From positions 537,885-601,884 of the forward strand of contig NZ_QDDR01000002.1 of NCBI RefSeq assembly GCF_003075525.1: a stretch of 64,000 nucleotides of DNA. Reading direction: 5' to 3'. The notes beneath the pieces are model-generated. The model made no database searches. It worked only from the letters and a program-made list of their open reading frames with translations, and was not told the DNA's origin. The translations under genes and the position numbers were made by a program. Origin of the DNA: Pararhodobacter aggregans (lineage in GTDB: Bacteria; Pseudomonadota; Alphaproteobacteria; Rhodobacterales; Rhodobacteraceae). Positions 57,952-64,000 of the stretch are shown one piece after another (within the stretch, counting starts at the first letter, position 1; each line of letters begins with the position of its first letter).

Positions 57952-58167
57952 CTAGGGTCATCCGGGTGGAGGGGGCACGGTCGCCGTGTGGTTGGTTCGC
58001 GACGCCGGTTTGTCGCAATCCAAGCAGGAAAGCCGCAGCCCCGCAAGGAGGGACAAATCGCCCGCGCCCGCCTTGGCTGGTTTGCAAGGCTGAAAAAGCG
58101 GTGTATGAGCGCTGATACCGCTGACGGGCCGATTTAAAGGCCGGGCGGTGCATCGACGGAGGACACG

Positions 58168-59538
58168 ATGACCGAAGCCTGGAGCAAATCCGCCTGGCGC
58201 GCCAAAGAGCGTATCCAGATGCCGGATTATCCCGATCGGGCCGCGCTTGGCGCGGCCGAGGCGCAGCTGGCCAAATATCCCCCGCTGGTCTTTGCCGGTG
58301 AAGCGCGCGCGTTGAAGCGCCAGCTGGGCGAGGCCGCGGCCGGGCGGGCCTTTCTGCTGCAAGGGGGCGATTGCGCCGAGAGCTTTGCCGAGTTCAACGC
58401 CGATATCATCCGCGACACCTTCAAGGTGCTGTTGCAGATGGCGGTGGTGCTGACCTATGGCGCCAAGGTGCCGGTGGTGAAAGTGGGCCGCATGGCCGGG
58501 CAATTCGCCAAGCCGCGCTCGGCCCCGACCGAGGCGATGGGCGGCGTGGAACTGCCCAGCTACCGCGGCGACATCATCAACGGCTTCGATTTCACGCCGG
58601 AAGCGCGGGTGCCCGATCCCCAGCGGATGCTGCAGGCCTATACCCAGGCCGCGGCCTCGCTGAACCTGCTGCGGGCTTTTTCCAAGGGCGGTTTCGCCGA
58701 TATCCACCGGGTCCATTCCTGGACGCTGGGCTTCACCAAATCCGAGGATGCCGAACGCTACAAGGCGCTCAGCGACCGGATTTCCGACGCGCTCGATTTC
58801 ATGACCGCGGCCGGGATCACCTCGGACACGATGGGCGCGATGTCGACGGTCGACTTCTACACCTCGCACGAGGCGCTTTTGCTGGAATACGAGGAGGCGC
58901 TTTGCCGCATCGATTCCACGACCGGCCTGCCGGTGGCAGGCTCGGGCCACATGATCTGGATCGGCGACCGCACGCGGCAGCCGGACGGGGCGCATGTGGA
59001 ATTCGCCCGCGGCGTGCAGAACCCGATCGGGCTGAAATGCGGCCCCTCGCTGAGCGCCGAGGATCTGAAGGTCCTGCTACGCAAGCTGAACCCGGAAAAC
59101 GAGGCCGGGCGCCTGACGCTGATCGCGCGTTTCGGCGCTGGCAAGGCGGGCGAGCATCTGCCCCGCCTGATCCGGGCGGTCAAGGAAGAGGGGGCGAATG
59201 TCCTCTGGACCTGCGACCCGATGCACGGCAACACGGTCAAATCGGCGTCCGGTTTCAAGACCCGGCCCTTCGAGCGCGTGCTGCAGGAGGTCCGCGACTT
59301 CTTTGCCGTCCACAAGGCCGAGGGCACGATCCCCGGCGGCGTGCATTTCGAAATGACCGGCAAGGACGTGACGGAATGCACCGGCGGGTTGCGCGCGGTG
59401 ACGGACGAGGATCTGTCCTCGCGCTATCACACCGCCTGCGACCCGCGGCTCAATGCCTCGCAATCGCTGGAACTGGCGTTCCTGGTGTCCGAGGAGCTGT
59501 CGCAGCGCCGCAAGGAACTGGCGCGCAAGGCGGTCTGA
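58168..59538 (+). CDS. Class II DAHP synthase (3-deoxy-7-phosphoheptulonate synthase)
   Basis: 456 residues. First enzyme of the shikimate pathway: phosphoenolpyruvate plus erythrose 4-phosphate to DAHP. Class II (plant-type) family marks: [17 protein letters not shown] (about residues 68-84), [30 protein letters not shown], and [19 protein letters not shown] and [17 protein letters not shown] in the C-terminal half, including metal-binding residues. Length is normal (about 455-475). ATG at 58168 follows a GGAGGACACG ribosome site. A GC-rich hairpin follows the stop. Confidence 0.96.
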   Translation: MTEAWSKSAWRAKERIQMPDYPDRAALGAAEAQLAKYPPLVFAGEARALKRQLGEAAAGRAFLLQGGDCAESFAEFNADIIRDTFKVLLQMAVVLTYGAKVPVVKVGRMAGQFAKPRSAPTEAMGGVELPSYRGDIINGFDFTPEARVPDPQRMLQAYTQAAASLNLLRAFSKGGFADIHRVHSWTLGFTKSEDAERYKALSDRISDALDFMTAAGITSDTMGAMSTVDFYTSHEALLLEYEEALCRIDSTTGLPVAGSGHMIWIGDRTRQPDGAHVEFARGVQNPIGLKCGPSLSAEDLKVLLRKLNPENEAGRLTLIARFGAGKAGEHLPRLIRAVKEEGANVLWTCDPMHGNTVKSASGFKTRPFERVLQEVRDFFAVHKAEGTIPGGVHFEMTGKDVTECTGGLRAVTDEDLSSRYHTACDPRLNASQSLELAFLVSEELSQRRKELARKAV

Positions 59539-59559
59539 GGCCTGAGGCCCGGAAATACA

Positions 59560-59597
59560 AGAAGGGCGGCCGGTCGATAGACCCGCCGCCCTTTCTT
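59560..59597 (+). terminator. Terminator after the DAHP synthase gene
   Basis: AAGAAGGGCGGC ... GCCGCCCTTTCTT, a 10-bp or longer stem with a T-rich end, about 20 bases after the stop; it also lies near the convergent gene's stop at 59632. Confidence 0.75.
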
Positions 59598-59631
59598 CTG
59601 CCCGGCGAGGGCGTTCCGGATCTGCGGCCGC

Positions 59632-60390
59632 TTATTCCTTGCCGCCCTTGATGACCCGCAGCACCGGCCGCTGCCCGCGTTGTGGCAGTTCGGCCGACAG
59701 GGGGGCCGACAGGGGGGCCGACAGGGGGGCCGACACTGGGGCCGAGGTCTCGACCCGGCGCTCGGCATTGCCGGTGCCGGCGCGGGCGGCCGGGGCGGGC
59801 TTGGCAAAGGGATTGGCGCGGGCATCCCGTTCCATGCGCAGCGGTGCGCTCAGGCGAAATCGCCGCGGCGCGCGTCCGGCAGGCCCCCGCGTTTCGAGCA
59901 CGCCCAGCACCCGGGTGATGCGCCCGTCGGGATCGGACAGCGGCATCAGCGCCAGCATCCCGTCAATCGCCGCCTGGCCGAAGCCCGCGTCCGAGCGCAG
60001 CGGCATCACCGCCCGTGCGCCCTGGGCGACCTGGGCCAGCGCCTGCGCCAGTTCGGTCCGCGCATCGCCGTTGAAGAAGACGCTGAGCGGCATGCCGCGC
60101 GGCTCCATCCCCAGCAACTCGCCCAGTTGCTGCCCGCAGAGCCGCAGCCGCGCCACCGAGGGCGCCACCAGCTCGGCCACGAACATCACATCCAGGCAAT
60201 GGGCCAGCGGCTTGGGGTCCAGTTCGGCCCGCGACGGGCAGATCCGGTCGCCGCGCAGCTCGTTCCAGTGGCTTTGCACCGCCCGGACCGCCGGGTAATC
60301 CTGTTCGCCGCTGCGCGCCGTAAAGGGCAGGCGCAGGACGTCGGCAAGGCGTTGGCTCGGCGATTGGCAGTCAGGCACGACATCGGACAT
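59632..60390 (-). CDS. PAS-domain protein with C-terminal tandem-repeat tail
   Basis: 252 residues. The first roughly 165 residues have the pattern of the alphaproteobacterial PAS_5 family (GDRICPSRAELDPKPLAHCL, FVAELVAPSVARLRLCGQQLGELLG, ALMPLSDPDGRITRVLGVL). The last roughly 90 residues are basic and low-complexity, with a four-times-repeated Ser-Ala-Pro-Leu unit encoded by a 12-bp tandem repeat at 59693-59740. PAS_5 proteins often carry an envelope or signalling role in this clade, but no ligand or partner is visible. Stop is near the DAHP synthase terminator. Confidence 0.85.
   Translation of the reverse strand: MSDVVPDCQSPSQRLADVLRLPFTARSGEQDYPAVRAVQSHWNELRGDRICPSRAELDPKPLAHCLDVMFVAELVAPSVARLRLCGQQLGELLGMEPRGMPLSVFFNGDARTELAQALAQVAQGARAVMPLRSDAGFGQAAIDGMLALMPLSDPDGRITRVLGVLETRGPAGRAPRRFRLSAPLRMERDARANPFAKPAPAARAGTGNAERRVETSAPVSAPLSAPLSAPLSAELPQRGQRPVLRVIKGGKE
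59693..59740. repeat. Four-unit 12-bp tandem repeat inside the PAS-protein gene
   Basis: Four units of GCCGACAGGGGG (the fourth is GCCGACACTGGG), exact except the last. Reading frame is kept, so copy-number change would add or remove Ser-Ala-Pro-Leu blocks. Confidence 0.95.
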
Positions 60391-60543
60391 GGTTCAGCTC
60401 CACAAACTCGGTCGATGCCCAGTTTCGATGACCCCCCCCGGCCCTTCGAATCCGCCCGACCTGCTGTTTACCTTTGTTTGAGAATTCTTACTGATGCCTT
60501 AATCTAGCCTCAATTCGCCACAAAGGGGACAAATTCTAGGGAA

Positions 60544-61446
60544 ATGGTTAAGTCGATGACCGGCTACGCCTCCGAAACGGGCGAAATCTCTTTAAATTCA
60601 GTGGCATACGCCGCGCAATGGGACCTCCGATCGGTCAATGGCCGGGGCCTGGATCTGCGATTTAGGCTGCCGGATTGGCTCGACGGGCTGGAAGGGTCGT
60701 TGCGCAAAATACTTTCAGACAAGGTTAAAAGGGGCAATGTTTCCCTATCGTTGAAACTGTCCCGCAGCGAATCAGCCGGGCCGATGCGACTCAACCCCGC
60801 GGCGCTGGATGCGGCGGTAACCATGGTCATGGCGGCCGAGGCTCGGGCCGAAGCCCGCGGGCTGGGTCTGGCACCGATGACGGCCGCGGATCTGCTGGCG
60901 CTGAAGGGCGTGATCGACACCGGGCCGGAGACGCTGGACCAGGCCGCGCTGGTGGCCGAACTGCTCACCCGGGCCGAGGCGCTGCTCGCCGCCTTCGACG
61001 CCATGCGCGCCGCCGAGGGCGCGGCGCTGGCCGCGGTGATCGGCGCCCAGATCGACACCATCGCCCGGCTGACGGCCGAGGCCCGCCAGGCCGCCGCCGC
61101 CCGCCGCCCCGACCAGATCGACTCGCTGAAAGCGGCGCTGGCCCGGCTGACCGAGGCGGCGCCGGGCGTCGATCCCGGGCGGCTGGAGCAGGAACTGGCG
61201 CTGATCGCCGTCAAGACCGACGTGACCGAGGAACTCGACCGCCTCGACGCCCATGTCACCGCCGCCCGGCGGCTGATGGCGCAGAGCGACCCGATGGGCC
61301 GCAAGCTCGATTTCCTGATGCAGGAGTTCAACCGCGAGGCCAATACCCTGTGTTCCAAGGCCCAGAGCGCCGACCTCACGCGGATCGGCCTTGACCTCAA
61401 GACCGTGATCGACCAGATGCGCGAGCAGGTGCAGAACTTGGAGTAG
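60544..61446 (+). CDS. YicC/YloC-family endoribonuclease
   Basis: 300 residues. Opens with the canonical MVKSMTGYASETGEISLN, and ends with the family signature GRKLDFLMQEFNREANTLCSKA, then LTRIGLDLKTVIDQMREQVQNLE. The N-terminal half contains SVNGRGLDLRFRLPDWLDGLE. YicC-family proteins are endoribonucleases that act on mRNA and small RNA. The gmk gene starts 3 bases after the stop, the conserved yicC-gmk order. The bases upstream (60450-60540) are AT-rich and probably contain the promoter. Confidence 0.95.
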   Translation: MVKSMTGYASETGEISLNSVAYAAQWDLRSVNGRGLDLRFRLPDWLDGLEGSLRKILSDKVKRGNVSLSLKLSRSESAGPMRLNPAALDAAVTMVMAAEARAEARGLGLAPMTAADLLALKGVIDTGPETLDQAALVAELLTRAEALLAAFDAMRAAEGAALAAVIGAQIDTIARLTAEARQAAAARRPDQIDSLKAALARLTEAAPGVDPGRLEQELALIAVKTDVTEELDRLDAHVTAARRLMAQSDPMGRKLDFLMQEFNREANTLCSKAQSADLTRIGLDLKTVIDQMREQVQNLE

Positions 61447-61449
61447 GCG

Positions 61450-62115
61450 ATGGCCCCCTCAGCCTCGCGGCGCGGTCTCTTGATTATCCTCTCCTCGCCC
61501 TCGGGCGCGGGGAAATCGACGCTGGCCCGCCGGTTGATGGCCTGGGATCCGACGCTGAAGTTCTCGGTCAGCGCCACCACGCGCGCGCCCCGGCCGGGCG
61601 AGACGGACGGGGTGGAATACTTCTTCAAGTCCAAGTCCGAATTCACCGCCATGGTCGCGGCGGGCGAGATGCTGGAACATGCCGAAGTCTTCGGCAATTT
61701 CTACGGCACGCCCAAGGGCCCGGTGGCCGCCGCGATGACCGAGGGGCGCGACACGCTCTTCGACATCGACTGGCAGGGCGGGCAGCAGGTGCGCAACTCG
61801 GACCTGCGCCATGACGTGGTGTCGATCTTCATCCTGCCGCCCTCGATCGCCGATCTGGAAGCGCGCCTCAGGACCCGCGCCCAGGACACGGACACCGTGA
61901 TTGCCGGCCGCATGGCGAAAAGCCGTGACGAGATCAGCCATTGGGCGGAATACGACTACGTCATCGTCAACGAGAACATCGAGCAGGCCGAGGATGAGGT
62001 GAGAACCATCCTGCGGGCCGAACGGATGCGCCGCGACCGCCAGCCCGGCCTCAGTGATTTCGTCCGCGGGCTGAACCGCGAATTCGACGCCCGCAACCCC
62101 GGAGACACGAAGTGA
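61450..62115 (+). CDS. gmk: Guanylate kinase
   Basis: 221 residues. Phosphorylates GMP to GDP with ATP. P-loop [15 protein letters not shown] (about residues 14-28), the GMP-binding signature [19 protein letters not shown] (about 41-59), [28 protein letters not shown] and the lid [19 protein letters not shown] are all in place. Length is normal. The stop overlaps the GTG start of the next gene as GTGA, so the three genes yicC-gmk-gamma-CA form one unit. Confidence 0.98.
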   Translation: MAPSASRRGLLIILSSPSGAGKSTLARRLMAWDPTLKFSVSATTRAPRPGETDGVEYFFKSKSEFTAMVAAGEMLEHAEVFGNFYGTPKGPVAAAMTEGRDTLFDIDWQGGQQVRNSDLRHDVVSIFILPPSIADLEARLRTRAQDTDTVIAGRMAKSRDEISHWAEYDYVIVNENIEQAEDEVRTILRAERMRRDRQPGLSDFVRGLNREFDARNPGDTK

Positions 62116-62630
62116 TCTATGCCCTGGCCGACCTGTCGCCCGAGATCGACCCCGACACCTGGGTCGCCCCTGACGCCAATGTCATCGGCCGGGTGCGGCT
62201 GATGGCGGGCGCCTCGGTCTGGTTCACGGCGACCTTGCGCGGCGATAACGAATGGATCGAGATCGGCGCGGGCTCGAACGTGCAGGAAGGCTGCACGCTG
62301 CACACCGACATGGGCTATCCGCTGACCATCGGCCGCGATTGCACCATCGGCCATAACGTCATCCTGCACGGCTGCACCATCGGCGACGAGACGCTGATCG
62401 GCATGGGGGCGACGGTGTTGAACGGCGCCCGGATCGGCCGCAACTGCCTGATCGGCGCCGGCGCCCTGATTACCGAGGGGAAAGAGATCCCCGACGGCTC
62501 GCTGGTCATGGGCTCGCCCGGCAAGGTGGTGCGGCAGCTGGACGAGGCGGCCTTCACCCGGCTGCGGACCTCGGCCCGCAATTATCAGGACAACATGCGC
62601 CGCTTCCGCGAGGGGCTACGCCCCCTCTGA
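62112..62630 (+). CDS. Gamma-carbonic-anhydrase-family protein
   Basis: 172 residues from the GTG at 62112. Left-handed beta-helix of hexapeptide repeats, with the gamma-CA zinc-ligand His residues placed in [38 protein letters not shown] near the C-terminus is the usual capping segment. Hydrates CO2 or has a structural role; many bacterial members are annotated YrdA/PaaY. GTG overlaps the gmk stop. Convergent, with a 15-base overlap, with the ribbon-helix-helix gene. Confidence 0.94.
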   Translation: MIYALADLSPEIDPDTWVAPDANVIGRVRLMAGASVWFTATLRGDNEWIEIGAGSNVQEGCTLHTDMGYPLTIGRDCTIGHNVILHGCTIGDETLIGMGATVLNGARIGRNCLIGAGALITEGKEIPDGSLVMGSPGKVVRQLDEAAFTRLRTSARNYQDNMRRFREGLRPL

Positions 62631-62849
62631 ACCACCCGCCCGGGCCTGCAGGTCGCGCAGCACCGCCAGACGGATGGCGCTGGCCAGCCCCAGATCGCCG
62701 CGCGCCGCGTCGATGGCTGCGGCGCATTCGTTGATCCCCTGGCCCTGCGCCTTCGCCAGCGCCCGGAACGCCGCCCAGAACTCGGGCTCCAGCGAGACCG
62801 AGGTCCGGTGGCCCTTCAGCGTCAGCGAATGTTTCTCGGGCCGGGTCAT
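62616..62849 (-). CDS. Ribbon-helix-helix domain protein
   Basis: 77 residues. The RHH-type pattern is [27 protein letters not shown], a beta-strand followed by a helix, then INECAAAID and a C-terminal helix with [15 protein letters not shown]. Such small dimeric proteins bind DNA and often autoregulate. Its ATG overlaps the upstream dioxygenase stop (ATGA), so it is second in a two-gene unit. No toxin partner is seen, so a toxin-antitoxin role is not supported. Confidence 0.85.
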   Translation of the reverse strand: MTRPEKHSLTLKGHRTSVSLEPEFWAAFRALAKAQGQGINECAAAIDAARGDLGLASAIRLAVLRDLQARAGGSEGA

Positions 62850-63631
62850 GGGATCAGCATCGGGAACCAGTCCTCGCGCAGCCGCTGGCCGGGCTGCATG
62901 TCATGGCCGGGGTAGGGCGGCGAGGTCCGCCCGGGGCGTTCCACATAGCGCGCGTCGTCGCCCAAAAGGCGCAGCGAGAAGGCCCGCCGCCGCCGGTCGG
63001 TGGTGTTGCCGCGCGCGCCGTGCAGGGGGAGGACGTCGAAGGCCACCGCATCGCCCGGCTCCAGCGCCCATTCCAGAACCTGCATCCCCTCGGCATCGGG
63101 GTCAGGCACCGGGCGATAGGCCTCAGGGTCGGGGTAGAAGGCGGTCTCGGCCAGCCAGCGGGTCGGCAGGACCGGCTTGTCCCAACGGTGCGAGCCCGCG
63201 ACGCAGCGCAGCGTCGCGTCGCGGACGGGTTCCATGGGCGACCAGAAGCTGACCGTCTGGCGCCCCTCGACGCAGTGTTGGGGGCCGTCCTGGTGCCAGG
63301 GATCCGCCTTGGCGGTGCCGGGTTCCTTCACCAGCGCATGATCGTGGAACATCTGCGCGGACCGGGACCTCAGCAGCGCGGCGGCGGTCCGCGCCGCCTC
63401 GGACTCGCGGATGACCCGGGCGAATTCGGGGATCCGTTCCCAGTCGCAGTAGTCGTCGGAAAAGCGCCCGCCCTCACCGGGTTTGAGCTTCGCGGCGGCA
63501 TGGGGCCCGGGCTCGGCCATGTTACGCTCGATCCCGGCGGCGGTGGTGTCGACCTGATCGGCCCGGTTCGTCCGGATAACCACAGCTCCGTCCCGCTGGA
63601 AGGCGTCGATATCGGCTTGGGTCGGGGTCAT
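62846..63631 (-). CDS. Phytanoyl-CoA dioxygenase (PhyH) family protein
   Basis: 261 residues from the ATG at 63631 (MTPTQADIDAFQRDGAVVIR). Non-haem Fe(II)/2-oxoglutarate oxygenase fold. The iron triad looks complete: WHQDGPQH gives His-x-Asp (about residues 124-126) and DVLPLHGARGN gives the distal His (about 206); SLRLLGDDARYVER holds the 2-oxoglutarate-type Arg. Substrate unknown; other members hydroxylate fatty acyls, ectoine or small amines. Overlaps the RHH gene as ATGA. Confidence 0.9.
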   Translation of the reverse strand: MTPTQADIDAFQRDGAVVIRTNRADQVDTTAAGIERNMAEPGPHAAAKLKPGEGGRFSDDYCDWERIPEFARVIRESEAARTAAALLRSRSAQMFHDHALVKEPGTAKADPWHQDGPQHCVEGRQTVSFWSPMEPVRDATLRCVAGSHRWDKPVLPTRWLAETAFYPDPEAYRPVPDPDAEGMQVLEWALEPGDAVAFDVLPLHGARGNTTDRRRRAFSLRLLGDDARYVERPGRTSPPYPGHDMQPGQRLREDWFPMLIP

Positions 63632-63706
63632 GGCGGCGCTCCGGTGGCTGGGGGCGAGAGTGGCGGGCGGATGCAAAGGAAGTCAACGGGGCGCGCGGCT
63701 GTGGAG

Positions 63707-63800
63707 GTGTTTCGCCCTCGTTGCCCGCTGTCGCGGGCGCCTTGGGCGACCAGCGGGGGGCATTCTGCCCCCCGGACCCCCCTGAGGATATTGGAAGAAC
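63707..63800. repeat. Dispersed intergenic repeat, copy D (partial)
   Basis: GTTTCGCCCTCGTTGCCCGC, GCGGGCGCCTTGGGCGACCAGC, a GGGGGGCATTCTGCCCCCC hairpin and CCCCCTGAGGATATT match the left half of copy B in the same orientation. The right half is missing or too changed to follow. Confidence 0.8.
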
Positions 63801-64000
63801 GAAGAGGGGAAAGGGCGCCCGTGGCATCCGTCCCGCAGCCTGCATCTGGTGCGCCCGTCGGTGAGGTCAGGGCGCGCGCCCCGGGCTTTCATTCTGCCTC
63901 AAATACGCCCTTCCGACCGCGCCGCGGGGGCCGAGGCCGGGGTGGGGCGATTCGCCTCGTTTGGCCGAATCGCCTCGGCCAGAGGGGGCAGCGGCTGCCG
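63801..64000. other. Window end without a supported gene
   Basis: No gene is supported in the last 200 bases. A perfect 9-bp inverted repeat GGCGATTCG ... CGAATCGCC with an 11-base loop lies at 63946-63974 and may be a terminator for a gene beyond the window. Confidence 0.5.

Noticed and set aside
62616..63631. RHH protein plus PhyH enzyme as a toxin-antitoxin pair
   Set aside because: The partner is a complete iron/2-oxoglutarate oxygenase, not a toxin; overlap alone is ordinary in this genome.

Overview
The window is a GC-rich, gene-dense stretch of alphaproteobacterial chromosome, most likely from the Rhodobacterales (Rhodobacteraceae/Paracoccaceae). This rests on gene content (77-residue Hfq, GapR, class II DAHP synthase, CtaA, a single-chain indolepyruvate:ferredoxin oxidoreductase, DUF4169 and DUF1989 proteins), GC-rich codon use and tight ATGA/GTGA-type overlaps. 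Core genes (hfq, hflX, dnaE, fumC, gmk, ctaA, aroG) suggest the main chromosome. I see no prophage, transposase gene, CRISPR array or rRNA. No species call is possible by eye.

Layout. 1-2.4 kb: 3' end of a TrkH-type K+ transporter, then hfq-hflX. 2.4-4.1 kb: an anchored protein with a conserved C-terminal domain I cannot name. 4.4-8.4 kb: a four-gene overlapping operon (HAD-UbiA fusion, GtrA, DprE1-like, DprE2-like) whose parts match the mycobacterial decaprenyl-phospho-arabinose pathway. 8.5-11.2 kb: Arr rifamycin ADP-ribosyltransferase, tRNA-Thr(UGU), a sulfotransferase-like protein with a degraded P-loop, GapR, a small membrane protein and a probable frameshifted gene. 11.3-20.6 kb: a seven-gene minus-strand operon, xdhA-xdhB-xdhC plus a BMP-family ABC importer, reading as purine uptake and oxidation. 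20.8-26.2 kb: dnaE, a crotonase, a KDPG aldolase, then about 460 bp of intergenic DNA with clustered DnaA-box-like sites.

26.2-35.1 kb: indolepyruvate:ferredoxin oxidoreductase divergent from an Lrp/AsnC regulator, a membrane spermidine-synthase-like protein, an M32 carboxypeptidase, heme A synthase and a TrmJ-like RNA methyltransferase. 35.2-41.8 kb: a CRP/FNR regulator, an exported FecR-domain protein, glycerate 2-kinase, a TPP enzyme, a hotdog thioesterase and a HEAT-repeat DNA-alkylation-repair-like protein. 42-49.6 kb: tRNA-Ser(UGA), a HyuA-like protein, DUF1428, a large GAF/multi-PAS hybrid histidine kinase and a DUF1989 protein. 49.9-52.7 kb: an exported pair, SUMF1-like plus a probable distant phosphodiester-glycosidase relative. 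52.9-64 kb: fumC, zinc metallopeptidase plus DUF4169, a MocA-like nucleotidyltransferase, a GlxA/AraC regulator, class II DAHP synthase, a PAS protein with a 12-bp tandem repeat, yicC-gmk-gamma carbonic anhydrase, and a ribbon-helix-helix/phytanoyl-CoA-dioxygenase pair.

A dispersed intergenic repeat of about 260 bp occurs in two near-complete, oppositely oriented copies (about 35.2 and 49.6 kb) and two partial copies (55.6 and 63.7 kb). Most promising for novelty: the complete polyprenyl-phospho-arabinose-like operon in an alphaproteobacterium, the SUMF1/glycosidase-like exported pair, the uncharacterised anchored protein at 2.4-4.1 kb, the dispersed repeat and the DnaA-box cluster.
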